Source: Gliomastix tumulicola (Eukaryota; Ascomycota; Sordariomycetes; Hypocreales; Bionectriaceae). Taken from it: a stretch of 64,000 nt of DNA. How positions within the stretch are numbered: the first letter of the stretch is position 1; each line of letters starts with the position of its first letter. Where the stretch lies: assembly GCA_001599755.1 (NCBI GenBank), contig BCHX01000002.1, positions 1,116,001 to 1,180,000 on the forward strand, read 5' to 3'. The notes under the pieces were generated by a model. It was not told the DNA's origin. It saw nothing but the letters and a program-made list of their open reading frames with translations, and did not search any database. Shown here piece by piece: positions 1 to 10,014 of this stretch. A program made the position numbers and the translations under genes.

Positions 1-278
1 TGTCTGTGTACCGCTGCTCATTGGGTCATTGGGTCTAATTTCAAGCCTTACTACGGGCGTCTACGAGAACCGCACATGTGCCGAAAGATGTCTACTTTGT
101 CCATAGAAGATCCTAATGCTTGAGCAACCAGATGGCAGTCGATGTGTTGATATGTATTTTATTTATGTACAACACTGTATTGACAAGCCTTCATAGTCTA
201 ACTAGGCTATAGGAAATGCTTTGCACATTGCTTTAGTAGTTCATAACTACTGCCGAGCACCCGTTCCATTCGTTCCTG

Positions 279-653
279 TTAAACACCTAAGTAGAAGTAA
301 TGCTGGCCAGTGAACTCGACACAGTCGACCCTGATGCCCTGACCTGTCGACTCCACGTCCCAGGTAGCGCAGTCCTGGGAGCAGTCCGAGCCTGGACAGG
401 CACCGATCTTGGCCGGTGGTTTCTGGTTGACCCCCGTGGTCAGGGCCGACAGGGCAACCTTGCACTTCCCGTCGGTGCAGATGCCTGAGAGATCGGCGCA
501 GATGTTGGTGCCCGAGACAAATGTGAACGGCTGCTGTGCTTCATTCGCAGCCTGCTTCGGGCAGTCTCCTCCCTCCTTGGTGAAGATGTTTCCCTGGAAC
601 TGCGCTGAGGCGAGTCCCGCAAGGAGGGCAGTCCATGTAAAGCTGGCGAGCAT
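279..653 (-). CDS. Small secreted cysteine-rich protein
   Basis: Single-exon gene for 124 residues. The N-terminus has a clear signal peptide: a hydrophobic run in residues 1–17 ending in LASA before QFQGN, so the mature protein is about 106 residues. The mature part has eight cysteines, which fits four disulfides and an extracellular location. I recognise no named domain. The length and cysteine content match the broad class of small secreted proteins of ascomycetes, some of which are effectors or surface proteins, but nothing here shows which. The start was chosen because the signal peptide begins exactly at this methionine. Overlapping frames on both strands are shadows. Confidence 0.7.
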   Translation of the reverse strand: MLASFTWTALLAGLASAQFQGNIFTKEGGDCPKQAANEAQQPFTFVSGTNICADLSGICTDGKCKVALSALTTGVNQKPPAKIGACPGSDCSQDCATWDVESTGQGIRVDCVEFTGQHYFYLGV

Positions 654-2841
654 TGTGGGCGGTGGTGAGAAAATGAGAGAGAGGTGAGATGCGGGTTTAC
701 TGTGGTTTGAATCAGCTTATGGCGGTAGCCGATGAGATGAGGAGCATCGTACTTACACGTGGAGCTGTACTTGAACTTGACTTGGTCTGAATGCAGTAGA
801 AGCTCACTGAGGAGGGTGCAGGATTTTATAATGCTTTGTCTCTGTAGGCGGTGAGAATCCCAAGGATCGATCGGTGCCGAATGCCGGTTTCCAACACCCC
901 TTTCAGCTAGCCGTGCGGCATCCTTCCTCTGCCCCTGAGTAGATCTCCATTGGCCATCTCGATGAACGCCCGTTTTCTCTGACAACGAATGCTTCACGAT
1001 TCGCCTTCTGCCATCGGAGCTTCGGCTGGTCCCTCTTATCTTCGGACCCGAGAGCGGGTTTGAAACTAGTTCAAAGGAACGCCCACCCGACCCACGAGAC
1101 ATGCAGATCTCTTCCACCACGATGTCTAGGCTGCAGCATAAGTAACCATGCAGTTTATGCAGCTCTCCCGTGGATGTTCCCCTGAAGATGGTCGGCTCGC
1201 TCGGCAAACATGATTATCAACACGACCGTGACATCACGGAAAGGGGGCCCCTTTGAGAGACGGGATGGTTGACGCAGGAGCTGCATTGGCTGAGAGACCA
1301 GGTCTTGGCTTATCCGATTGAAAAGACTTTACTATGGAAAGACTTTACTAATCTTGGCACCTGTCAGGGGTCTCATGACGTAGACCTGCAGAATCGGCCC
1401 GTCGCCACAGGCCGTCACTTATCTCGTACCCATATTTGCACATATTTGGAGGTGATCAGAAGGTAAGAACACATAAGCAGACTTGTTGTAGACCTTCCCA
1501 GAGCCCATAGATACGCGGGGAACCCATGATTTGGAAGCGCACGTTTGGAATACTCGCGACTTGGGGGGCGCGTACGGCTTTGGGTTTGTGGGCTGGGCTG
1601 GAGGTCTTCACTACACGCTTCATGGGTTATACCTGGGATTTAGTTAGGAAGGCTTGGCAGTGTAGAATTACCGTTTATTGAGCAAATATCTTGCCCGAAG
1701 TTGGACTGCATAGTCACGCAATCGACGGGGGATGTAGCTGTCTTTGTCGTCGTTCCTGAACTTGAAAAGGGGGAGCAGATCTCCGGAGAAGGCCAGGCCA
1801 TCTTAGAGTCTATAGTAATTAGCTGCTGCAAAACTCCATCCCTTCACTAATGCTTTTTCTCGTCTCGCCTCGTCTGGGATCCCTCACGCACTTACCTTTC
1901 TGCGTATAGGATAAGTCGTACCAGGCGAGAAGAATATCGAGGACAGCAACTATTGATCAACAAGCCCGGCTTCGCTATGTCATCGGAACACTCTAGTGTG
2001 TTCTAAATCGATTGATTGTGTGTCAAATATACGCACAGAGTCTCTTTGAAAGATGTTTGGCACATGACTTACGGTGTCGTAGGCTTTTAGAGGGCCTCGG
2101 AGAAAAGGCAAGCAAAACTGGTACTTTGGCATCTGGGCACTCTTCAGAGTAGCTGTGAATAATAGTGAACAAAGGTTTGGTTGACAGCATGGAGTATTAG
2201 AGGCAGCGTCCAATTAGCGGAACATGAGGATGAGTCCGGGCCCATTTCCAGTCGTCGTATGTTGATACAGGGCACAAAGATACCGAGCAAAGCCTGAGCA
2301 GCTAAGACCCCTAGAACTAAAAGCTACCAGAGTAGGTGTAATCTGGGCCGCAAACTAGCGTCCAACCATGGACTTTGACACACTCGGAAAGCCTTACACG
2401 TCATAACGCCCAAGAATCCTGTTGCTGTGCCGTGCCACTCCATGCCTCTTCGGTGGCCCCCAACTCCGTGCCTCTGCCTTGCATGCTGAGCTGAAAAAAC
2501 AGGGGCCGTCAGCCATACAACATGGTCCAACACCAACAATTCAAACGAATAAGAGCGCTGGACTGCATTGGCCGTGTTTCACAGTCCCTCCACGCTTCAA
2601 TATTCTGGCGGCGTGGTGGTCAGCGTGTGCGGCGGCGCGTATGAGTTGCGCCGCACCAAATTCAGACATGATTGCCATGCTGGACACGTATCCTGGCCAC
2701 GGCGCATTGAAGGTCCAAATTCTCCTGTCCCTTGACATCCGTCATTCCAAGAAGATCGCCCTTTCACCCGCATTTCGACCCGACTTTTAACTCCCCCGAT
2801 ACGCTGCCATTAACCTGCACCTCCCCCCCGTACAGTCCTCG
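654..2841. other. Gene-poor intergenic stretch
   Basis: About 2.2 kb between two opposed genes. It holds the promoters of the secreted protein (minus) and the lectin-like gene (plus). Several open frames of 60–250 codons exist, but none shows a recognisable domain, signal peptide or splice structure. I see no tRNA or repeat here. Confidence 0.5.
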
Positions 2842-4413
2842 ATGTCGTATCAACTATCCCCAGACCAGCCCCGTGGTGCATCGTCGCCGCCGCCGCAGGT
2901 TCAGTATGCAGAAGGACTTGAGGTCGCCTCGGTGCCTCATGGGTTGGAGGTAGTGCCGCCCTCCGATCCTGAATGGACTGCTGCCACTGCGACGGAAGCC
3001 GGCAGCAAGCCGGGCGGGAAAGTGGGAGCAGCAGGGGGGCAGGCCGGGGGACTCGACGGGCAGACAGATGCTACGCAGAAGGCCTGGTGGAAGAGAAAAA
3101 GATTCTTGATCGGCGTTGCGATCGTGATTGTCGTTGCGATCGCCCTCGGTGTCGGCCTGGGCGTAGGCCTCACCACCAATAAGTTTCGTGCACCCCAACA
3201 TCCCCCCATGATCAATTCATCAAGACGAACGAATATTGACATTTGCAGATCCTCCAATCCAGCCGATGGCGAAGAAGAGGAAAAGAGCGACATTTGCGGC
3301 GGCGATATCTGCCCTTCGATTCTGTCCACGACGATACATCCGTCGCGTGGGCTGCACCTCTTTGCACGAACCCGCAATAACAGCATTGCGTACCTCGTCT
3401 ACAACAATTCCAAATGGCAGGGCTGGGTCAATCTCGGCGACGTGGACGGGGGATTTATCAGCCAACCTCGCGGGGTGAATTGGGGCGTCCGCGGCAACTT
3501 CACGCGTCTGGACGTGTTCTCCATCGGCTCGACAGACGGCATCGTGTACAACCGCTGGATAAGCGACGAGGAGGATTGGGAGGACAATGACTGGGTGAGT
3601 ATAGGGGAGAATGCCGGCAGTCCTATCGCTACCTGCTCGCCCTTTACTACCTCGCTCAATCTCTGGTCCACTGCTGCGGACAGTGACGACATCATACACT
3701 CGCAGTGGGAGCAGAAGAGCGACGATGTGATGAGCCAAGAGGGACGAAACGGTATAAGCAGCGAGCAAGGAGCGTTTTCTAGCACTAGAGGCGGCCGCTG
3801 GGGAACAGATCTCGACAGAACGTCCTCTGCCGTACATTGCATACAGCGTCGCGATGCCGCGGCAGCGTTTGACGTTGTTTACTATCCCAAAGATGGTCGG
3901 CAGGCAACGGTGGCTTCCTGGTCTGGACGTGACTGGAGTTACAAGTCCCTCCAGGAAGGGGACTGGATCGGCAATCCCGTCCTATTCAATAACGACGTCG
4001 TCGAAAGATGGGACTTCTTCGGCCTGCAGTCTGACAACGAGCTGTACCACTCAAGCTGGACTCCGGACAACTTCCCTCCGATGAACCGGCTGGGCGGCAA
4101 ACTAATCAGCTGGCCTACGGTGATATCCCTGGGGACTGACTCCTACGACGTCGTGGCGTTGGATATCAACGGGACTTTGCAGCATCTGAACTACGACGGA
4201 AACCGATGGGCGGATGAATGGGAGGACCTCGGCATAGAGGCTCGTAGTGCTCCGTCTGCTCGTACTCACGACAGCAAGGTGTTTCTCACTGCCGTCGCAC
4301 AGAATGGGAGCCTAATGGTCTGGACGCGCGACAATAGCACGTCACGCACATGGAAGGATTCACTGCGGGTAGAGGATCTGGGAGGAGATTTAAGTCTTGA
4401 CTTCCTTAAGTAA
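2842..4413 (+). CDS. Membrane-anchored fucose-specific-lectin-like protein
   Basis: Probable join 2842..3182, 3249..4413, giving 501 residues. The unspliced frame is also open (523 residues), but 3183–3248 starts with GT, ends in TTGCAG, is 66 nt long, and its removal gives a smooth N-K-S-S junction. Residues about 1–88 are cytoplasm-like and rich in P, G and S. KRKR then precedes one transmembrane helix made of V, I, A and G (about residues 93–112), so this is a type II anchor. The rest is a repeated beta-rich region with recurrent W-rich segments (for example WQGWVNLG and WKDSLRVEDLG), as in the fungal fucose-specific lectin family (AAL/AFL-like propeller). The role is probably carbohydrate binding at the cell surface. 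I recognise the family from the overall pattern and cannot confirm its sugar-binding residues. Confidence 0.75.
   Translation: MSYQLSPDQPRGASSPPPQVQYAEGLEVASVPHGLEVVPPSDPEWTAATATEAGSKPGGKVGAAGGQAGGLDGQTDATQKAWWKRKRFLIGVAIVIVVAIALGVGLGVGLTTNKFRAPQHPPMINSSRRTNIDICRSSNPADGEEEEKSDICGGDICPSILSTTIHPSRGLHLFARTRNNSIAYLVYNNSKWQGWVNLGDVDGGFISQPRGVNWGVRGNFTRLDVFSIGSTDGIVYNRWISDEEDWEDNDWVSIGENAGSPIATCSPFTTSLNLWSTAADSDDIIHSQWEQKSDDVMSQEGRNGISSEQGAFSSTRGGRWGTDLDRTSSAVHCIQRRDAAAAFDVVYYPKDGRQATVASWSGRDWSYKSLQEGDWIGNPVLFNNDVVERWDFFGLQSDNELYHSSWTPDNFPPMNRLGGKLISWPTVISLGTDSYDVVALDINGTLQHLNYDGNRWADEWEDLGIEARSAPSARTHDSKVFLTAVAQNGSLMVWTRDNSTSRTWKDSLRVEDLGGDLSLDFLK
3183..3248 (+). other. Probable in-frame 66-nt intron in the lectin-like gene
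   Basis: GT at 3183, TTGAC branch-like sequence near 3234, TTGCAG acceptor ending at 3248. The length is divisible by three and has no stop, so retention adds 22 residues without breaking the frame. Confidence 0.65.
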
Positions 4414-4699
4414 CTGATGACGGAATGGCAAAGGAGTTGAATAAAGAGACGGATAGCAACTAACAGCAGGTGGCGGAACTGAATTCGACGAGGCGAGTGT
4501 GGGAGCTACTCTCAGTGACACTACTCATCCACTTCCTGTCAATAGCAAATAAGATACATATTGAATGCAGCCTAGATGGACTAAAGTGAAATTCGTATGG
4601 CTCATGTGGGCAATCATAATCCATCCACTGTGTTGAATACCTAGGGGTAGGATGCGGGCATCTCATCTGCTGCATACTCTCTTCCCTCCCCAATTCAAT

Positions 4700-6514
4700 T
4701 TAGACATATCGAATGTTGGGCTGGGGAGGCGTGCTCATCCCCGTGCCCAGATAGTAGTCGACAAAGTGAGACTGCATGTACCCCTTGAGACACATATCGT
4801 TTCGATAGGCCGGGTTGTGAGGCAGCGTGTAGAGGCGGATATCCGTAGGCACGTTGGTGGTGAAGATGAGCAGAGCATCGTTATTCTCCGATGGAAGAAT
4901 GACCTCCTCCCGCCAGTCACCCATTATATCACCGATGAAGGCTGGGTTAGGGCCGAAAGGACGGGAACCACCGAAGTTCCAGGTGCTGACGAGACGCGGC
5001 ACCGAGCCGGAGGCAGAGGGGCTGTTGGGGTTCCATTTCTCAATCTTGCCATCGTTATAGAGCTCGGTGAGAATATCACCGTCCCAGAAGATGGTCAGGT
5101 GAGGCCAGGGAGCCGTCGATGGATCGTACAGCCGCTGATTGGACGGCGCGTTGTAGACACCCGAGAAGGACCATGCCTCGAGGCCGGCACCATTGGGGTC
5201 AATATCACCGATGAGTCCGCGTCCCACGTCTCCAACCTCGGTCCCGAAATGGGTCCAGATCAGGTTTCCGGTAGTTGCGTCATAGTAGTACTCAAGAAGG
5301 CGGCTGGGGTTGTCCTGCTGGACGCCAAAGCCCTGAAGACCTGAGCGGTTGGGATCGATCTTGGCGATGCAGTAGCGGTCGCCATGGACGATGCCTTTGG
5401 GACCGAGTGAGTAGCGGAGCTTGCCGTCGCCGTTGAGCGTGAAGCCGATCTCGTGAACCTCGTCCTTTCCATCGCCATCGACGTCAATAACGCGTGAGTT
5501 GTGGCCGTCGGGTGCGTCCTGGTTTCCACGCAGCCACTTCCAAGCCATGTTCACCGCACTGCCGTCGAAAGTCCACGCGGACATCATCAGGTTGAACGAC
5601 TTGTCCGCGTTGCGGTTCTTGGCAAAGACAGTCAGATGGGGCCGCACGCCATCGAGAACGCCGACGCCAAAACGGACGGCCAGCGGACCTGCTGAGATGT
5701 AGTCCGTGGGTATTTGCCTGCTGGCCCGGAGAGCGCCCGTCCGGCCGTCAAGGATGGCAATGAACTGATTGTTGTTATTCGAGTTGCTGAACGTCTTTCC
5801 GTCACCGAAACGCACGCCGTTCGCGATGCGGATGGCGACTTCGGCGCGGCCGTCCATATCAAAGTCGTAAACAGTAACACCGTCATTGTGACCGACGTCG
5901 ATAGTAGACGAGCCGGGAGAGATGTTGTCCTGGTTCACGCTGTTGGGCCCGAGGTCGACATCCCAGAGGAAGGTACCGTCGCGGCGGTAGGCTTCGATCT
6001 TCTGCGGCGATGTCTGTCGGTCTATGATGTAGTCGTATTCACCATCTCCGTCTAGATCTCCGACCCAGGCGAACTTGATGGGACCTCCAGCACGGAGAGG
6101 GACGCGGACGACCGGCTCGACGGCTTTGTTGGCAGGAAGTGTGAAGGCACCGCTGGCAGCTTGCTCGGCACCATTCACCACTAGCCGAACATGATAGTTG
6201 TTTGACTTGGTGAGGTCCGCCCCAGTGTCGAGGAAGTTGGTCCCGGCGTTGAGCACAGCCGAGTTGATCTTGGTGGCGGAACCACCAGCAGGAGTGCGGT
6301 AGACGTTGAAACCAATGCCGCTTGGATCGAGACCCAGCAGACGCCAAGTGACGAGCACCTCGTTGCTAGACCTTCGCACAGCAGTGACACCGCGTCCCAG
6401 ATTCTCCATCGGCCGAGCAGCAGCGACCCGTGAGTGGAGATCGGCAGTGGCATCCTCGATGGGCGAGGCCGCGACGAAGCCGGCTAGCCAGGCCACGAAC
6501 AACGAGAGCTTCAT
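4700..6514 (-). CDS. Rhamnogalacturonan lyase (PL11 family), secreted
   Basis: Single exon, 604 residues. A signal peptide (residues 1 to about 16, ending AASP) sends it outside the cell. After a fibronectin-III-like leader (about 25–130), the main domain shows the repeated acidic loops typical of PL11 propellers: DLDGDGEYDY, DFDMDGRAEV and DVDGDGKDEVHE. Such loops usually bind calcium in this family. PL11 enzymes cut the alternating rhamnose–galacturonate backbone of rhamnogalacturonan I by beta-elimination, leaving an unsaturated uronate at the new non-reducing end. Its head faces the Zn2Cys6 regulator gene across a 500-bp shared promoter, and a GH88 hydrolase suited to its products lies 3.5 kb beyond. 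Length and motifs are complete, with no damage seen. Confidence 0.92.
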   Translation of the reverse strand: MKLSLFVAWLAGFVAASPIEDATADLHSRVAAARPMENLGRGVTAVRRSSNEVLVTWRLLGLDPSGIGFNVYRTPAGGSATKINSAVLNAGTNFLDTGADLTKSNNYHVRLVVNGAEQAASGAFTLPANKAVEPVVRVPLRAGGPIKFAWVGDLDGDGEYDYIIDRQTSPQKIEAYRRDGTFLWDVDLGPNSVNQDNISPGSSTIDVGHNDGVTVYDFDMDGRAEVAIRIANGVRFGDGKTFSNSNNNNQFIAILDGRTGALRASRQIPTDYISAGPLAVRFGVGVLDGVRPHLTVFAKNRNADKSFNLMMSAWTFDGSAVNMAWKWLRGNQDAPDGHNSRVIDVDGDGKDEVHEIGFTLNGDGKLRYSLGPKGIVHGDRYCIAKIDPNRSGLQGFGVQQDNPSRLLEYYYDATTGNLIWTHFGTEVGDVGRGLIGDIDPNGAGLEAWSFSGVYNAPSNQRLYDPSTAPWPHLTIFWDGDILTELYNDGKIEKWNPNSPSASGSVPRLVSTWNFGGSRPFGPNPAFIGDIMGDWREEVILPSENNDALLIFTTNVPTDIRLYTLPHNPAYRNDMCLKGYMQSHFVDYYLGTGMSTPPQPNIRYV

Positions 6515-7014
6515 ACTCTTGCTTTCAGGAGCGGCAGTTGGTGGAGTGTATTATAAGTGGTCTGGATCTTGATGCTTGGGGACTCAAATAAATAAGTTTT
6601 TGCTCTTTGGGCGTCTCAAGTGTGCTTTATATACGAATTCCACGAGGCATTCCGTCGCCGTTTCGGTCCTAGCCATGCATTGCGCAAATTTCCCTGCCAT
6701 CCATCCCTAAACAACTCTATAATTCTCTGTTTGTTGAATCATTTACATGCCGATGTGACTCTGCATCATGAGCTATTGTCTGTCGTTAGCACGAGTCCGT
6801 CATTCGGAACGTAATGAACCGACGCCTCTCCCCAGATGGGCTAACGGACGCTTGTGCGGAGAAAAAAGCCGGGGTATAACGACAGGGATTATCTCGGCGT
6901 CGGTCAAAGTCGGGAGGGCAACGGGCAAACTGGTTTATAAATGCAGCCCCTCTGCCCCTCCCCCTCTCTCCGTGCACTCCTCCTACTGTTGCTCGGGCTC
7001 GCAGCGAGTTCGCA
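6515..7014. promoter_or_regulatory. Divergent promoter between the PL11 lyase and its regulator
   Basis: Five hundred bases serve both start codons. A TATAAA box lies at 6936–6941, about 75 bp before the regulator ATG, and a TTATAA-like element lies just upstream of the lyase. CGGAGAAAAAAGCCG at 6857–6871 is a CGG-N9-CCG inverted repeat, the architecture bound by dimeric Zn2Cys6 regulators. GCGGAG (6856–6861) and CCGGGG (6869–6874) match the SYGGRG consensus for CreA-type carbon repression. The site matches are seen in the sequence; binding is inferred. Confidence 0.5.
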
Positions 7015-9878
7015 ATGTCTCTTACACCGCCCACCACCAATCATGAGCCCACCCACCAGCTTGAGACACCCGAAGGTCCCATGGCGGCGAATGAGAATCA
7101 GGGCGACACCAGACGCCAAGTCTCGGAGCCCATCTCGGCCTGCGGGAACTGTCGCCGCCGCAAGCTGAAGTGCTCGAAGGAACTGCCCAAGTGCCAGCAG
7201 TGCCGCAAAACAGGTATGCCAGGGCTGCTCTTCCCCATTCCTCCGCGCGTATTTCGGACGGAGGCAAGGTCTCCAGATTCATTTCAGACCCTGTATTCAT
7301 CGTGACACTCCGGAGAAACAGTACTTTCATATTGATGCCCGGGAACAGCTATCAATTGCGAGTATGACATGAAGCGGAACAAGACCGGCATGAAACCCGG
7401 TGCCATTGAGAATCTTCACCGCAAGATAGGTACGTGTTCCCCAGTTCTCCATCTACCCTTTCCCTTTTGGGAGTCACTCGCTTATCTCATTCATGGTAGA
7501 TGCGTTGGAGACGAGGGTGCAAAGTCAGGAGAATCAGATCACCGTCTTATCACAGAGGTCGCAAAGTCCCAGGAATAGTTCAGATCATGCATCACTGGGA
7601 CCCAGCGACTACAGCATCCTGTCCTTCTTTGCCAAGAAGTTGAGGAGATTCAACGACGGATCTCAAGATGAGCATCAAGATCATGATGGGCAGGGGCCGT
7701 CTGCCAAACGGCAACGGACGCAGTATGGGGACAGCGAGAACAGCATATCACGGCCACACAATACATCTATCCCGAGTCCCGCTGCGCCGGACGCAGGAGC
7801 TCTCGGCCCGCTGCTCAAGGCATACTTCTCCCACATTCACCCGTGGATCCCGATGATTCATGAGGGCAGGCTGAGGAAGCGGTTGTCAGACACGCTCGAC
7901 CCAGACCAACGACACAGGTTACATGTCATCCTGGTAGCCATTAGACTAACGGCCGCTCGCTTCATCGAGGATGGCGAGCTTGCATCAGCCTACGTCGAGG
8001 AGAGCAGGGAGAAGCAGAGCCAAGTCAGGGACTGGGTCGTCCTACAGGCCATGAAGCAGCCTTGTGTAGAGAGCCTGCAAGCCTTGATCATCCTGGCTTT
8101 TCACGATGTAAGTCACCATGTCTTATCCGTATGTCCCACCCATATGTGCGACAGAGCTCTAGTGTTAATATGAGTATTGGCAGATCGGGTGCGGCGAAGC
8201 GTCGTTGGCATGGTCCATGATCGGTTCTCTCACACGCACGGCGGAATACCTCCAGTTGACTAATGAGGACGGCGACATCGAACGCCAGTCACAGTCCCTC
8301 GTCCAGCCGTTCACATTCCTGCAGCCACCGGAAAACTGGACAGAGGAGGAAGAGCGGCGCAGAGTATTCTGGAACATATTCAACCTCGACCGCTACTGCT
8401 CGGTGACGATGGGCTGGAACACCAGCCTGACATCACGCGACGTCAACCGCAAGCTTCCTTCGGACGGCATCATCTGGCGCAAGGAGAGCCAGAGTACCAT
8501 TGACACGCCTTACTTTGGCATCTGGGACAACGCGGCGAGCAGGATTGGGAACCCTATTACCTACCTTCCTTCACATTTCAACAAGCCGACGGCCCAGGCT
8601 CGATCCTCTACTTCGACTACCCAGGCCCAGGCCCAGCAGCAGCAGCATCCGCATATCGAACACCCGACCCCCTCTGACGGCGGGGTTTCGTCTCCGGCTA
8701 CGTCTTCCTTTTCCTCTCCGGCGGGTGTAGCAGGGGCATCAGCCCAAGCATCTTCAGCTCCTATCGACATGTCAGCCGTCGGCGCCTTTGCTTACAGTAT
8801 TGAGGCAACCGAGTCCCTCAGCCGCGTCAACACCTACTTTCTCCAGCAGCCTTGCGTCCATAGCGACCAGGACCTACCGGGCTGGATCACCCGCTTCAAG
8901 GAGCTCGACCTTCGTCTCGTCCACTGGAAGATGTTCCTCCCTCACAAGTGGAAGGCCGACAACGTCACATCTCGGCTTGGTCCTCGGATGGACCCCAACT
9001 TGACGCTCGCTCACATCACCCACAACACTTCCATGATCCTGCTGCATCAGGTCATTGCGTTTCCGCTACCTGAATGGGCCTTCTTCAAGCACCGTCTACC
9101 GAGCGCCCTCAGCATTGCCACCTGTCAAGAGGCAGCCATTGAGATCTCTACAATTGCCAGAAACTTTCTCCAGGTCACAGAGAAGGCGAATGATACCATG
9201 GCCGTGGCGCCTCAATTCTCATTCTGCGTGTACATCGCAGCGAGATTCCTGCTTTCCCTGTGGCGCGTCGAGGGCAGCGACCTTCTCCCCTCATTCTGGG
9301 ACCTGCTCAGCGTCTTGGAGGACGTCGCGACGAGGTGGTCGGGCCCGCATGGGCTTGCAGTAGGCATCATGAAGAACTTGGCTGCCAAGTATGCCCATGC
9401 GCTGCGCGACTTGCACTCGAAATGCGGCCAAGATCCGAACTATCGCCTCGATCCGCTTGGCTACACCACTGAGATCGACCCTTCTTCGACCGAAGCGCCA
9501 ATAACTCCCGCTGAAGTTGGCCATGATCCAGATTCGATTACCGTCGCCAGGGACGCACAAACGAGCCTGGATCAGTCGTCGCCTACCCATATACAAAGAC
9601 CAGACCAGAACGGCATGATGACGGGAATCATACAGCCATCACGACCTGTCACTCAATTTCAGCCCCCACCGGGACCTCTATGGGTGCAGGGCTCTAACAG
9701 GCAAGGTAATACCGAGCACTTACCCACGGCTGGTCACCAGAATGGTGTGAATGCGAACGGCGGAGGAATGGAGCTCATCTCCCATATGCTCATGGATCCG
9801 CAGTTCATGGATCTTGATCGTGTCATAAGTTACGACGACGGCTTGTTTGGGCCCGGGCTGGGGAATGCGTCGTGGTGA
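7015..9878 (+). CDS. Zn2Cys6 transcription factor of the rhamnogalacturonan block
   Basis: Join 7015..7213, 7349..7429, 7500..8107, 8184..9878; 860 residues. The phases of all junctions agree. The zinc cluster has cysteines at 43, 46, 53, 60, 63 and 70, and the last cysteine is supplied by exon 2, so the first intron splits the DNA-binding domain. A basic linker and a short coiled-coil-like region (IDALETRVQSQENQI) follow. The middle holds a fungal-specific transcription factor domain (PF04082-like) containing HPWIPMIHEGRL and RRVFWNIFNLDRYCS. Residues about 440–520 carry a Q/S/P-rich loop. It acts in the nucleus. Its position inside the lyase, hydrolase and transporter block suggests it controls those genes, which is inference from context only. 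I do not equate it with a named regulator. Confidence 0.88.
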
Positions 9879-10014
9879 AAGAAGGTCTGGGCAACAACAG
9901 AATATGCCATCTCCGTGGGCATTGGCTGTATTGTTGCACTGCCCGTGAAGTAGATTATCTATCGAAAGAAAAGAGGTGCGTGCTCTATGTACTTTCTCTA
10001 TGCTCTATATCATT

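Noticed and set aside
440..1207. 255-codon open frame on the minus strand
   Set aside because: It runs into the secreted-protein gene in another frame and has no domain or sensible composition.
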